DNA from: a bacterium MS4
GTDB taxonomy: Bacteria > Bacillota > Clostridia > Oscillospirales > Acutalibacteraceae
NCBI GenBank assembly: GCA_000752215.1
Contig: CCFG01000017.1
Coordinates: forward strand, 558,001-622,000
Length of the DNA stretch: 64,000 nt
Direction of reading: 5' to 3'
The position numbers and the translations under genes were made by a program. Shown here in pieces: positions 18,357 through 26,952 of the stretch. How positions within the stretch are numbered: position 1 is the stretch's first letter; each line of letters begins with the position of its first letter. The notes beneath the pieces are model-generated. The model did no database searches. It was not told the DNA's origin and saw only the letters and a program-made list of their open reading frames with translations.

Positions 18357-19187
18357 TTACTGGGAGCGTCTCAACGGATTGCAGCCGCTGGCGACGCAGC
18401 CGCCGTCACAAAGGATATCCGTACCGGTCAAATAACCGATACGCTCATCGGCAGCGGCTGCATAGAGCTGAGCGATTTCCTCTGGGTGCCCCAGGCGTTT
18501 GATAGCGTTGTATTTCATATATGTCATCGCCTCGTCCTTTTCCAGCTCGCCCATCGGCGTTTCAAAATTACCGGGCGTAATGGAAAGAACGCGCACGCCC
18601 TTTTGTCCGAACCGGGCGGCATCGGTTTTGGCGAACCAGATCACGAAATTCTTGCTGATTCCGTATGCCACCCCGGCGCGGACCTTTCCGGGAAACAGAT
18701 TGACACGGCGCATCATTTTCTTCATGAATTTGCCGCGGTCGACACGGCTGAGTTTGTAGCTTCGCCTTGGCATAATAAATTTTGGCGTAAGATAAGCGGA
18801 CATGGAAGACGTGTCGATGACACACCCGCCGTCGTGCATCACCTCATAAAAGGCATCGTTGACATTGATGGTGCCGAGTGCATTCGCTTCCATGATCTTC
18901 CGTGCATCGCCCATATGAGGGGACATTCCCGCCGCATGGATCACGATTTTCACCTCGCCCCGCGCAAGCGCCGTCTCTGCTAAGGACTGTGTGCTCCTGC
19001 GGTCGGAGATATCACAGCTAAAGGCTTCGGCTTCGATCTCAGAGGCCCGCAGTTCAGCAACGGCATTTTCGAGTTTCTTTGCAGTGCGGCCTGCCAGAAT
19101 CATGTAGTAGCCCTGACTGCCTATGATTTTGGCGGTGGCAAAACCCATGCCGCTTCCGCCTCCCGTAATAACACACACTTTTTTCAT
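18357..19187 (-). CDS. Classical SDR oxidoreductase with insertion
   Basis: 276 residues. Cofactor motif TGGGSGMGFATA, NAG-equivalent HAAGMSPHMG, catalytic Ser in IDTSSMSAYL and YGISK. Between Ser and Tyr there is an insertion of about 40 basic residues (from TPKFIMPRRSYKLS on), as seen in some hydroxysteroid dehydrogenase-like SDRs. The C-terminal GYLTGTDILCDGGC is typical of the family. Probably an NAD(P)-dependent alcohol/ketone interconversion. It is the first complete gene behind promoter B, and the relic of an epimerase tail upstream is in frame with it but has no start codon. Substrate unknown. Confidence 0.83.
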   Translation of the reverse strand: MKKVCVITGGGSGMGFATAKIIGSQGYYMILAGRTAKKLENAVAELRASEIEAEAFSCDISDRRSTQSLAETALARGEVKIVIHAAGMSPHMGDARKIMEANALGTINVNDAFYEVMHDGGCVIDTSSMSAYLTPKFIMPRRSYKLSRVDRGKFMKKMMRRVNLFPGKVRAGVAYGISKNFVIWFAKTDAARFGQKGVRVLSITPGNFETPMGELEKDEAMTYMKYNAIKRLGHPEEIAQLYAAAADERIGYLTGTDILCDGGCVASGCNPLRRSQ

Positions 19188-19214
19188 GACGCTTTCCTTC
19201 CGATTTGAATTTTC

Positions 19215-19283
19215 ATGTTTCAGCCATTCGATAGTATCCGCGATAGAGTCAGCAAAAGGGCACGTATGAAACCCTCTTAATTC
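19215..19283 (-). pseudogene. Relic of a second epimerase C-terminus
   Basis: Minus-strand codons read ELRGFHTCPFADSIADTIEWLKH, split here as ELRGFHTCPFAD and SIADTIEWLKH; the intact epimerase ends with KELGFHTRPFSQ and TIADTVKWL. The match is close but confined to about 23 residues. The frame has no start codon and runs without a stop into the SDR gene. It indicates an earlier duplication of the epimerase followed by deletion. Confidence 0.6.
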
Positions 19284-19311
19284 CGTTCGCCGTGGTTTAT
19301 TTGACAGGCTT

Positions 19312-19357
19312 ATCTTACTGGAGAAATGTTTATGAATTGCTTACGAAATGTTTGAGA
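19312..19357 (-). promoter_or_regulatory. Response-regulator-type promoter B
   Basis: Three tandem 11-mers (aatgtttatga, attgcttacga, aatgtttgaga; 19325-19357), nearly identical to promoter A, end 7 bases from a -10 box TAAGAT on the minus strand (19312-19317). Drives the SDR genes. Confidence 0.75.
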
Positions 19358-19371
19358 AATATTAAAACAAA

Positions 19372-19402
19372 AAAACAGCCTTCCGAAGTGGAAAGCTGTT
19401 TT
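19372..19402. terminator. Intrinsic terminator after histidine kinase gene
   Basis: Stem AAAACAGC / GCTGTTTT with an inner TTCC / GGAA helix; T-run on the minus strand side. Ends the response regulator-kinase operon and insulates promoter B. Confidence 0.7.
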
Positions 19403-19416
19403 GTATTCATCTTGAA

Positions 19417-20484
19417 TCAATGTGTTTTTAATCTCACCATAAAGGCAGTCCCTTTTCCCGGCTCGCTTTTAGCCGTTATTGCGCCGCCCGACAGTTCGAT
19501 TGCTTTAAGCGTCATGGCAAGCCCAAGGCCGTTGCCTTCCTGCGAATGGGAAGTATCGGCCTGATAGAATTTGTCAAAAATGTGTTCCATGGTTTCCCTG
19601 CTCATGCCGCAGCCGGTATCGGATATTGTGACCGTTACAGTATCCTCATCTGAAGTCTGGGTGAGTGTCACCGTCCCGCCCGAATCTGTGAATTTCAGAG
19701 CATTGGAAAGCAGGTTGTTCCATACGATCTCCATCATGCTTTCATCCGCACGGATCACGGCGCGATCCTCGATATCCGCAATAAATTCAATATCCTTTTG
19801 TTCCCACAAATCTTCAAAAGCGAGAGCGCATTCGCTGAGCTGCCGGCACAGATCGTAAGGCTCGACGGAAGGCTTGATCTCCTGATTTTCCAGCTTGTTG
19901 AGCTTCAGAATATTGGTGACCAGCGCCGTGAGCTTCTGGGACGCCGTAATGATCGTAGCGGTGTATTCCTTGCGCTGCTCAGCCGACAGGTTCTCTTTTT
20001 GAAGCGCCATGGCATAGCTCTGAATCACCGAAAGCGGCGTTTTGATCTCGTGGGACACATTGCCGATAAAATCGTCTTTCAGCGTCTCTATACTTCCCAG
20101 CTCTTCTACCATCTTATTAAAGTCCTCGAACATTACGTCCACATAGTCATGTTTGTCGGCTCTGTGGACCGGCTCCAGGTAGACCGAGAAATCCCCCCCG
20201 GCCACATCTTTTGCCGCCTCACTGATCCTTCGCATTGGCCTGTCAAAGGCGCGGACCTTTTGGCGGGCGGTAACAAGACAAAAAATGGCGGTCACAATCG
20301 CCCAGTATCCAAGCATCCCCCAGATGAATTCCGGCGGCATGCTGCCATAATTCACATATTGATCGTAGATCATCCACTGTCCTGCGGAAAGAGTCAGCAG
20401 CACAAAATAGGTCAGCGCATATTCTTTCCACGTAAAGTGCTTTGCCTTGACCCGGCTGTCATCTTCAACCTGTTTCTTTTTCAA
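19417..20484 (-). CDS. Sensor histidine kinase
   Basis: 355 residues. Two N-terminal membrane helices (YALTYFVLLTLSAGQWMIYD and YWAIVTAIFCLVTA) with a short outside loop, a HAMP-like linker, the phospho-accepting histidine in GNVSHEIKTPLSVIQ, then the ATPase motifs VWNNLLSNALKF (N box), DTGCGMS (G1) and GNGLGLAM (G2). The very short extracellular part suggests membrane or internal sensing. It overlaps the response regulator gene by 4 bases. Together they probably control the promoters with 11-bp repeats around the radical SAM/PlsY cluster. Confidence 0.93.
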   Translation of the reverse strand: MKKKQVEDDSRVKAKHFTWKEYALTYFVLLTLSAGQWMIYDQYVNYGSMPPEFIWGMLGYWAIVTAIFCLVTARQKVRAFDRPMRRISEAAKDVAGGDFSVYLEPVHRADKHDYVDVMFEDFNKMVEELGSIETLKDDFIGNVSHEIKTPLSVIQSYAMALQKENLSAEQRKEYTATIITASQKLTALVTNILKLNKLENQEIKPSVEPYDLCRQLSECALAFEDLWEQKDIEFIADIEDRAVIRADESMMEIVWNNLLSNALKFTDSGGTVTLTQTSDEDTVTVTISDTGCGMSRETMEHIFDKFYQADTSHSQEGNGLGLAMTLKAIELSGGAITAKSEPGKGTAFMVRLKTH

Positions 20485-21152
20485 GACAACACCGCCTTAT
20501 ATCCCAATCCATGCACCGTAACGATTTTGAAATCCTCACAGGAAGAAAATTTGTCTCGCAGCTTTGTGACATACACGTCTACCGCGCGCAGACTGGTGTC
20601 ACTGTCTACGCCCCAGAACTCGTCCATCAACTGCGCACGGGAAAAGGTGTGCTTCGGATAGGAAAGCATTTTATACAGGATATTGAACTCCCGCAAAGTC
20701 ACTGAAATTTCCTCACCGCTGACCTTCACCGTCATTTCGTCCGCATCCATGATAAGGCTTCCCACCGTCAGCTTCTTCTCATTGAAGATATTTGCACGGC
20801 GAAGCAAAGCACCAACCCGAAGAACAAGTTCGTCCATGTTGATGGGTTTTACCATATAATCGTCTACTCCGGCCCCGAAGCCCTTTCGCTTGGAGGACAT
20901 ATCGTCGCGGGCGGTCATAAACAGGATGGGAATCGTTTTATTGATTTCACGTACCGTTTTAGCAAATTCAAAGCCGTCGATTTCGGGCATCATGATGTCA
21001 GAAATAATGAGATCATAAGGATTGTTATACATCAGGTCGTAAGCTTCCCTGGGATTCAGACAGCCTTTGGAGGCATATCCACTGTCGTTCAGGGATGTGC
21101 ACACAATCTGATTAAGTTTGATATCGTCTTCAACTACGAGGATATTAACCAT
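20481..21152 (-). CDS. OmpR-family response regulator
   Basis: 223 residues. Receiver domain with acidic pocket (VVEDD), phosphorylated Asp in DLIISDIMMPEIDGF and the KPI motif (MVKPINMDEL), then a winged-helix DNA-binding domain ending KLRDKFSSCEDFKIVTVHG. OmpR-type proteins bind direct repeats, matching the repeats found at four promoters including its own at 21173-21207. First gene of its operon; starts after a GGGGGGA run. Confidence 0.95.
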   Translation of the reverse strand: MVNILVVEDDIKLNQIVCTSLNDSGYASKGCLNPREAYDLMYNNPYDLIISDIMMPEIDGFEFAKTVREINKTIPILFMTARDDMSSKRKGFGAGVDDYMVKPINMDELVLRVGALLRRANIFNEKKLTVGSLIMDADEMTVKVSGEEISVTLREFNILYKMLSYPKHTFSRAQLMDEFWGVDSDTSLRAVDVYVTKLRDKFSSCEDFKIVTVHGLGYKAVLS

Positions 21153-21172
21153 GAAATCCCCCCTTTTTGTGT

Positions 21173-21207
21173 ATTATACCAGATAATTGTTTAAGAATTG
21201 TTAAAGT
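21173..21207 (-). promoter_or_regulatory. Response-regulator-type promoter D (autoregulation)
   Basis: Two 11-mers, attgtttaaga and attgttaaagt (21186-21207), end 7 bases from a consensus -10 box TATAAT on the minus strand (21173-21178). Same spacing as promoters A, B and C, placed directly upstream of the response regulator gene. The remaining 21208-21505 stretch holds only a terminator. Confidence 0.7.
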
Positions 21208-21296
21208 AGATATCAACTTTCAAATTTTAATCATAGGGCTCCGCAGCTACTCTTAGATATCAGTGCCGGAACCGCAGCAGAACGATACACAAAAAA

Positions 21297-21324
21297 GCTT
21301 CCCACTGAAACATCAGCAGGAAGC
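21297..21324. terminator. Intrinsic terminator after ABC permease gene
   Basis: Stem GCTTCC / GGAAGC with inner CTG / CAG pairing; six A bases on the left give a T-run on the minus strand, and T bases follow on the right. About 180 bases past the end of the permease gene. Confidence 0.65.
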
Positions 21325-21505
21325 GGTTTTTGAAAGGAGAGGTCCCAGGGTCTGGATTTATTCTTTGCCGGCTTGTTGGTTCATGGAATACTGGTCTCTC
21401 TCTGTCTTTATAGCTTGCTTCGGTATTTGTGATATGTTCTGGCAGCTATTCATAATTGGCTGTTGCTTTCCAAATTTCGGATATCGCTGGTTGAAGCTGC
21501 CAAAC

Positions 21506-24103
21506 TCAATCGGTGTCATCCCGCAGCGCGTCGATGATGTTCTCTTTTCTGATCTTGCCGACGGCATAGGTCATGGTGACAAAGATGACAAGAAGCACGC
21601 TGAACACGCTGATTCCGATACTGGCCCACGGCAGCACAAACCTGATACCGTCCGCGCCGCCGATGAACATCCCTTTGTAGATCAGCCAGGAGAAGATGAT
21701 TGCCAGGGGAAGCCCGACAAGCAGCGCCCTCACGCCATAAAAGGCACACTCATAACGCATCATTTTATTGAAAGAACGTTCGGACATACCCACGGACTGG
21801 AGCATCGCAAGCTCCCGACGGCGCAGCCGGATGTTCGTGGAAATCGTGTTGAACACATTGGCAACCGCAATCAGCGAAATCATGACGATAAACGTATAGG
21901 CAAACACGTTGGAAATGAAGATATAGTTCCGGTTTTCATCCATCACTTCAGACGTATTCAGAAGCATATACGCGGAGGTAATCCCCGCACCCTGTATCAT
22001 CGTTTTCATTTCAGCAACAGACTGTGACGGGTTCTCAGACTGAAAAGTCAAGCCTTTGACTCTGACATCCACAGAGGCATCGGAGGGGGCAATTTTCTCC
22101 TTCAGAGACCAAGGCGCCATCACCTGAAAGAAGTATGTCTGCTGGTCGGAGACCGCTGTCGTCGGAGGGGCGTCCGGAGATACGACTTCCACACAGGTAA
22201 TGCTCGCGCTTTGCCCATGTCCCCGATTCGGCTCGCCATTTGTTTCGGGAATCAGGGCAGCCTCCACAGAAGATCCCTTGAACATATTACGAAACTCACC
22301 GACTTCTTTTTCACCCTTCTTCTCATTGCTTCCGGTCTTTATTTTAGCAACAGCAATCATTTTTGCGTTTTCCCCGGTATAGTCCTCTGCGGACAGACCC
22401 GCGCTCCTAATGAGGTTCAGATAGGTGCTGTCATCAAGGAATTGAATTTCTATCGGCAGTTCTGCCGTTTTGTCCGGCGAAGATTTCCCTGCGGATTCCC
22501 AGTAATCGTCTGAGAGTTCGTCTGCCTGAACGACACAGGAATACTTCATGACAGCCTGATAGGAGCTTTGGGTAACACCTCCGGCGGTTTTCAGCCGATC
22601 ATAAAGCCTAAGCATTTCGCCATCGTCCATATCCGTCGTTCCAAACCCGATGTCATAAGTGGTAAACGACAATGCCTGTGCCATTGTCTGTTTCAAATCT
22701 GTTACAAAAGCACTGGTCGATATAAACAGCACGACGCTTAAAACAAGTGACAGCACAATACTACGGTAACGTTTTTTGTTCCTCTTGAAATTCTTCAGCG
22801 CAAGAGTCCCCTCCAGACCGCATATGCGCTGCACCAGCTTTGATGTCTCTACGGCTCCCGCTTCCACCTTCACTTCGTTTGTCTGGCGGATACACTCCAT
22901 TACCGGCGTATTGGCGGCTTTTTTTGCCGGGATATAGGCTGAAATCAAAATCGTAACCAGGCTGACCGCCGCTGCACCGGCGAGTGCGAGAACCGACACA
23001 TGCAGGGTCAAAGGAACGCCGGAGTAGAGAATGCTCCCAAAGTTCCCCGCCACAATGAAAATCACAAGCTGAATACCGCCCAAGCCTGCAAGAATGCCGA
23101 TTGGGATGCCGACCGCACCGATGCAGAACCCCTCAAACAGCACCGAATGGCGCAGCTGCTTTGCCGTGGCCCCCACAGAGGCAAGAATCCCGATCTGCCG
23201 TGTACGCTCGTTCAATGAGATACTGAAAGAATTGTGAATCAGAAAGACCGAGCCAATCATAATAATGGCAATTACGATGCCGCCCACTGCGTACAGAAGC
23301 GTGTTAAAAATCTTATCGGATGAATCGAGGCCTATGAAACGCAGCACATCATGATTCAGGATGTAAGCATGGCCCCCCGCCTCATCGCTCGCGTAGGAAT
23401 GAACCCGGCGGGGATTCTTCAGAGTGACAAACAAGCTGAGATCGTCCGCCGTTTCTGAAGTATCCGACATTGTGATCAAGGTATAGCCCGGAGCGGAGTC
23501 CGCCTCAAAAACGGGCGTCCCACAAATACCGACAACCGTATAGGTTTTCTCACCCTGTGATACAAGCGTTTCAGTCCCTGATGTGTATGGATCATTCTGA
23601 CCGAGTTTCTTGTTTCCATTCATGCGGCTTCCCACAGACAGGGAAACCGTATCGCCCACCGCATAGGAAACGCCGCCGTCTGTCGCAGTTTTTCCCGAAA
23701 CAAGAATCTCTCCGCTGTTTTCCGGCAGCCTGCCGGAAAGCAAGGTCACGGGCAAGGCATCAAAGGTTTTCTCGCTGAATCCGGCGATAAAGAGATACGG
23801 TTTACTGAGGTTTTTCCCGCTGTCAAGCGCTGCATAGCCGATGTTTTCGAAGGTTACCGTTTTTGCAGCTTCCTTGTCGCCGGCTCGTTCCTTCACAAAG
23901 GAGGAATCAACATCCAGAAACGCGACGTGCCAATCGCCGTATTTTGCGGCTGCGCCCTCCGCCATATAGTCCAGCAGGGAAACGCCAAAGGTGGCGACCG
24001 CCGTAATCATGGCGGCGGACAGAACAACGCCGATAATTGTTACAAGCGTTCGCGTGTGGTTTTTTCGCAGGCTCTGCAGTGCGATTTTGTTAAAAATATT
24101 CAT
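21506..24103 (-). CDS. FtsX/MacB-type ABC transporter permease
   Basis: 865 residues. N-terminal membrane helix (ALQSLRKNHTRTLVTIIGVVLS), a large extracytoplasmic domain of about 230 residues, a block of three helices with the FtsX signature around SISLNERTRQIGILASVGATAKQL, a second large outside domain, and a C-terminal FtsX block with RLRRRELAMLQSVGMSERSF. This two-fold FtsX layout is seen in mechanotransmission transporters and antimicrobial peptide or lipid exporters of Firmicutes. It overlaps the ATPase gene by 4 bases. Beside a VanS/VanR-like two-component system, a role in envelope stress or peptide resistance is likely. Confidence 0.9.
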   Translation of the reverse strand: MNIFNKIALQSLRKNHTRTLVTIIGVVLSAAMITAVATFGVSLLDYMAEGAAAKYGDWHVAFLDVDSSFVKERAGDKEAAKTVTFENIGYAALDSGKNLSKPYLFIAGFSEKTFDALPVTLLSGRLPENSGEILVSGKTATDGGVSYAVGDTVSLSVGSRMNGNKKLGQNDPYTSGTETLVSQGEKTYTVVGICGTPVFEADSAPGYTLITMSDTSETADDLSLFVTLKNPRRVHSYASDEAGGHAYILNHDVLRFIGLDSSDKIFNTLLYAVGGIVIAIIMIGSVFLIHNSFSISLNERTRQIGILASVGATAKQLRHSVLFEGFCIGAVGIPIGILAGLGGIQLVIFIVAGNFGSILYSGVPLTLHVSVLALAGAAAVSLVTILISAYIPAKKAANTPVMECIRQTNEVKVEAGAVETSKLVQRICGLEGTLALKNFKRNKKRYRSIVLSLVLSVVLFISTSAFVTDLKQTMAQALSFTTYDIGFGTTDMDDGEMLRLYDRLKTAGGVTQSSYQAVMKYSCVVQADELSDDYWESAGKSSPDKTAELPIEIQFLDDSTYLNLIRSAGLSAEDYTGENAKMIAVAKIKTGSNEKKGEKEVGEFRNMFKGSSVEAALIPETNGEPNRGHGQSASITCVEVVSPDAPPTTAVSDQQTYFFQVMAPWSLKEKIAPSDASVDVRVKGLTFQSENPSQSVAEMKTMIQGAGITSAYMLLNTSEVMDENRNYIFISNVFAYTFIVMISLIAVANVFNTISTNIRLRRRELAMLQSVGMSERSFNKMMRYECAFYGVRALLVGLPLAIIFSWLIYKGMFIGGADGIRFVLPWASIGISVFSVLLVIFVTMTYAVGKIRKENIIDALRDDTD

Positions 24104-24789
24104 AACCGTGCCGCCTGCCTCTCATCCCGCACGACTTTTCCGTCTGCGATCGTAATAATACGGTCGGCCTGCAAAGCAATGTTTTCATCGTGGGTGACGA
24201 GCAGCAGGGTCTGCCCATATTTTTGATTGCTTTCTTTCAGCAGCTTGATGATTTCCTGTCCGTTGCGGCTGTCCAAACTGCCGGTCGGCTCATCGGCCAG
24301 CATGACGGCCGGGGCGTTCATCAACGCGCGGCCGATGGCCACGCGCTGCTGCTGACCGCCCGAAAGCTGATTGGGCAGATGCGTTTTACGGTCCTGCAAC
24401 CCAAGCAGTTCCAGCAGATCGTTCAGCCGTTCCCCGTTGACCTTCCGCTTGTCCATCAGGATCGGCAGAGTGATGTTTTCCACCACATTCAAAGTGGGGA
24501 TGAGGTTGTGGAACTGGTAAATCAGCCCGACCTGCCGCCTGCGGAAGATGGCGAGTTTTTCATTGCTTTGGGCATACACATCCTCCCCGTCCAGATATAC
24601 CTTTCCGCTTGTCGGCACGTCCACACCGGCGATGATGTGAAGCAATGTGGATTTACCGGAGCCGGAGGAACCGATGATTGCGGTAAATTCCCCTTTTTCG
24701 ATGGTAAGCGAAACATGGTCAAGCGCGGTAACCCGATTTTCGTCCTTACCATAGACCTTGCATAGGTTTTCAATTTTCAAAAACTCCAT
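24100..24789 (-). CDS. ABC transporter ATP-binding protein (LolD/BceA type)
   Basis: 229 residues when started at the ATG at 24789, where an AAAGGA stands about 10 bases upstream; an ATG at 24810 would add seven residues. Walker A GSSGSGKSTLLH, signature LSGGQQQRVAIGRAL, Walker B VMLADEPTGSLDS and H-loop VTHDENIALQAD are intact. This subfamily pairs with FtsX-type permeases. The gene is 60 bases after the kinase gene and overlaps the permease. Confidence 0.95.
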   Translation of the reverse strand: MEFLKIENLCKVYGKDENRVTALDHVSLTIEKGEFTAIIGSSGSGKSTLLHIIAGVDVPTSGKVYLDGEDVYAQSNEKLAIFRRRQVGLIYQFHNLIPTLNVVENITLPILMDKRKVNGERLNDLLELLGLQDRKTHLPNQLSGGQQQRVAIGRALMNAPAVMLADEPTGSLDSRNGQEIIKLLKESNQKYGQTLLLVTHDENIALQADRIITIADGKVVRDERQAARL

Positions 24790-24871
24790 TATGTGAGGTT
24801 CCTTTCTCATGTTTTACCCATATAATAGAACTTTCAGCTTACATCTTGGTGACTTTCCGGTGAGAGATTCG

Positions 24872-25861
24872 TCACTTTGGGAAACGAATCGCAAATATTG
24901 CGCCGCCCTGCGGATGATTTTTTGCGGTAATCGTCCCGCCCTGCCGGGTGATAATCATCTTGCAGAGAGCAAGCCCAATCCCGTATCCCGTCGCGCCTGC
25001 ATTCTTCCCGCGATAAAACCGGTGAAACAGGTTGGGTAAATCTTCTTTTTCAAAGCCAGCGCCGTTGTCGCGGACAGCAATCCCGGTAAACAGTAAATTG
25101 TCTTCACAAACAATCTCGATCTTCCCGTTATCGCCTGCGCTTTCCATACAATTTTTGAGGATGTTTTGAATTGCTTCCGAAAGCCAGCCGAAATCGCCCT
25201 GAATGACGATCCCCTTCGGCACGTCCGTTTGCAAGGCAATCCCGTGCAGTTCCATCGGAATCAAAAGCGGGTGAAGTGCAGCGCTTATCAAAGCGTTCAC
25301 ATCGATCTGCCCGCTTTGGAACACCACAATACCCGCGTCCAGGCGCGATAATTTCAACAGGGAGGTAAGCAGCCAATCCATCTGTACAAATAGTCCCTTC
25401 GTTTCCCGTATCAATGCTTTCCGTTCATCTTCGTCAGGGTTATTCTCTAACAACGACAGAATGAGGTTTACGGATGTGAGCGGGGTGCGGAGCTGGTGAG
25501 CGATGTCGGCCAGCGAATCGGCAAGATGTTCTTTTTCTTTTTTCAATGCATCGTTTTGTTCCCGAATACGCAGCGTCATTTTAGTGATCTCGCTTTGCAG
25601 AATGGAAAGTTCCCCCTCATCCGATTCACCGATATACAAATGGTCCGCGTTATGAAGCACGAGATCGATTTGATCTGCGATCTGCGCAATGCTCCGATAT
25701 CGGGCTTTGGTAAACGCGAAAAACACTGCGCCAAAAGCGGCGGCAGATGCAATGGCAAGGATCCCAGCCGCGGTATTGACTGCAAATCCCAGCAGCACGG
25801 CGGCGACAGCTATTAAGGAGAACAAAATAGCAAACTGCCGAAACTCTTTATTCCGAAGCAT
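24872..25861 (-). CDS. Sensor histidine kinase of ABC-associated two-component system
   Basis: 329 residues. Two close N-terminal membrane helices with almost no outside loop, phospho-histidine in DIAHQLRTPLTSVNL, N box AIQNILKNCMESA, G1 DNGAGFEKEDL and G2 TGYGIGLALCKMI. Such loop-poor kinases often sense through a neighbouring ABC transporter. It overlaps the response regulator gene by 14 bases and precedes the ATPase gene. Confidence 0.93.
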   Translation of the reverse strand: MLRNKEFRQFAILFSLIAVAAVLLGFAVNTAAGILAIASAAAFGAVFFAFTKARYRSIAQIADQIDLVLHNADHLYIGESDEGELSILQSEITKMTLRIREQNDALKKEKEHLADSLADIAHQLRTPLTSVNLILSLLENNPDEDERKALIRETKGLFVQMDWLLTSLLKLSRLDAGIVVFQSGQIDVNALISAALHPLLIPMELHGIALQTDVPKGIVIQGDFGWLSEAIQNILKNCMESAGDNGKIEIVCEDNLLFTGIAVRDNGAGFEKEDLPNLFHRFYRGKNAGATGYGIGLALCKMIITRQGGTITAKNHPQGGAIFAIRFPK

Positions 25862-26534
25862 ACCCGTCCCCCAATCGATATCCTGTCCCGCGAACGGTCA
25901 GAATGATTTGCGGGTTTGCCGGGTCGTGCTCGATCTTCTCTCGCAGGCGTTTGATGTACACCGTCAGCGTATTGTCATTGACAAACTCGCCCGCAGCATC
26001 CCACAATTCGTCAAGCAGCCTGTTCCTTGTGATAATCCTTTTGGGATTGTTAAGAAACACCAGCAGCAACCGGTATTCTAAAGCCGAAAGAAAAACCTCG
26101 ACGCCGTCCTTTTTTACAACGCCGCTTGCCGTATCGACATGAAGCCCGGAAAGTTCAAAAGCCGATGGAGAACGTCCGCTTTTTCGCAGGGCGGTGCCAA
26201 TTCGTGCGATCAGTTCACGCGGACGAAAAGGCTTGGTGATATAGTCGTCCGCACCCATGTTCAGCCCGGTAACAACACTCGCCTCATCGTCGGAAGCCGT
26301 CAGAAAAATCACAGGAACATCCTGCGCTTCTTTGATCTCCGTGCAAACCGTAAAGCCATTTCCGTCAGGCAAAGAAATATCGATCAGCGCCAGGTCAAAT
26401 TTATTCCCGGCCAGTGCGGAAAGGGCTTCCCCCCGCGTAGAGGCGTGGGTGACTGTAAACCCCTCCGAGCGGAGCAAAAGTACAAGGTTCTTGGCGATTT
26501 TCTTATCATCCTCAACCAAAAATATCCGTTTCAT
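25848..26534 (-). CDS. OmpR-family response regulator of ABC-associated two-component system
   Basis: 228 residues. Receiver with FLVEDDKKIAK, phospho-Asp in LALIDISLPDGNGF and KPFRPREL, then a winged-helix domain ending VRGTGYRLGDGY. First gene of the regulator-kinase-ATPase-permease set, reading toward the transporter. No copies of the 11-bp repeats of the other system were seen upstream, so it probably recognises a different site. Confidence 0.94.
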   Translation of the reverse strand: MKRIFLVEDDKKIAKNLVLLLRSEGFTVTHASTRGEALSALAGNKFDLALIDISLPDGNGFTVCTEIKEAQDVPVIFLTASDDEASVVTGLNMGADDYITKPFRPRELIARIGTALRKSGRSPSAFELSGLHVDTASGVVKKDGVEVFLSALEYRLLLVFLNNPKRIITRNRLLDELWDAAGEFVNDNTLTVYIKRLREKIEHDPANPQIILTVRGTGYRLGDGYASE

Positions 26535-26952
26535 TTATTTTCACCATTCTTTACTTTCCTGTTCCCATATCGTCCGCCGGTCGGTTTTTCAGCGTCAGCC
26601 GGAACAAGCCGTATTTCCCAATTTTTCGTAGCTTTTTTGTCGTGATCCAATCCACGCATACCACTCTATAATTCTATTGTATTTCTTTTGATGGAAATAT
26701 ACAAGAGGCCCTGATTGCTGGCGCACCTTCGTTTCCTGTCCGCGGCACGTTGGGGGTAAGAAAAAATCAAGGAACCTGTCTCTCTGATGACAGATTCCTT
26801 GATTCTTTATTTTCACGCCGGCCGGCGCAGGATTCATCTTTTCCGGGATGGATGTTCAAACTTCTGATAATATAGTCATTTACCCGTCAGAATAGAATGA
26901 TTTCTACTGCGTCTGAGAGAAAGCAGCATTCCTGCGGGCGATATCACAAGTA
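26535..26952. other. Intergenic region with terminator, no gene
   Basis: About 420 bases between the response regulator start and the end of the dapA-like gene. It holds the terminator at 26765-26804 and, to its left, an AT-rich stretch near 26660-26700 suitable for the regulator promoter. No convincing reading frame. Confidence 0.5.
26765..26804. terminator. Intrinsic terminator of the hydroxyproline-type operon
   Basis: Stem AATCAAGGAA / TTCCTTGATT with inner CTGTC / GACAG helix. A-run on the left gives the T-run on the minus strand. Lies about 150 bases after the last gene of the operon. Confidence 0.75.
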
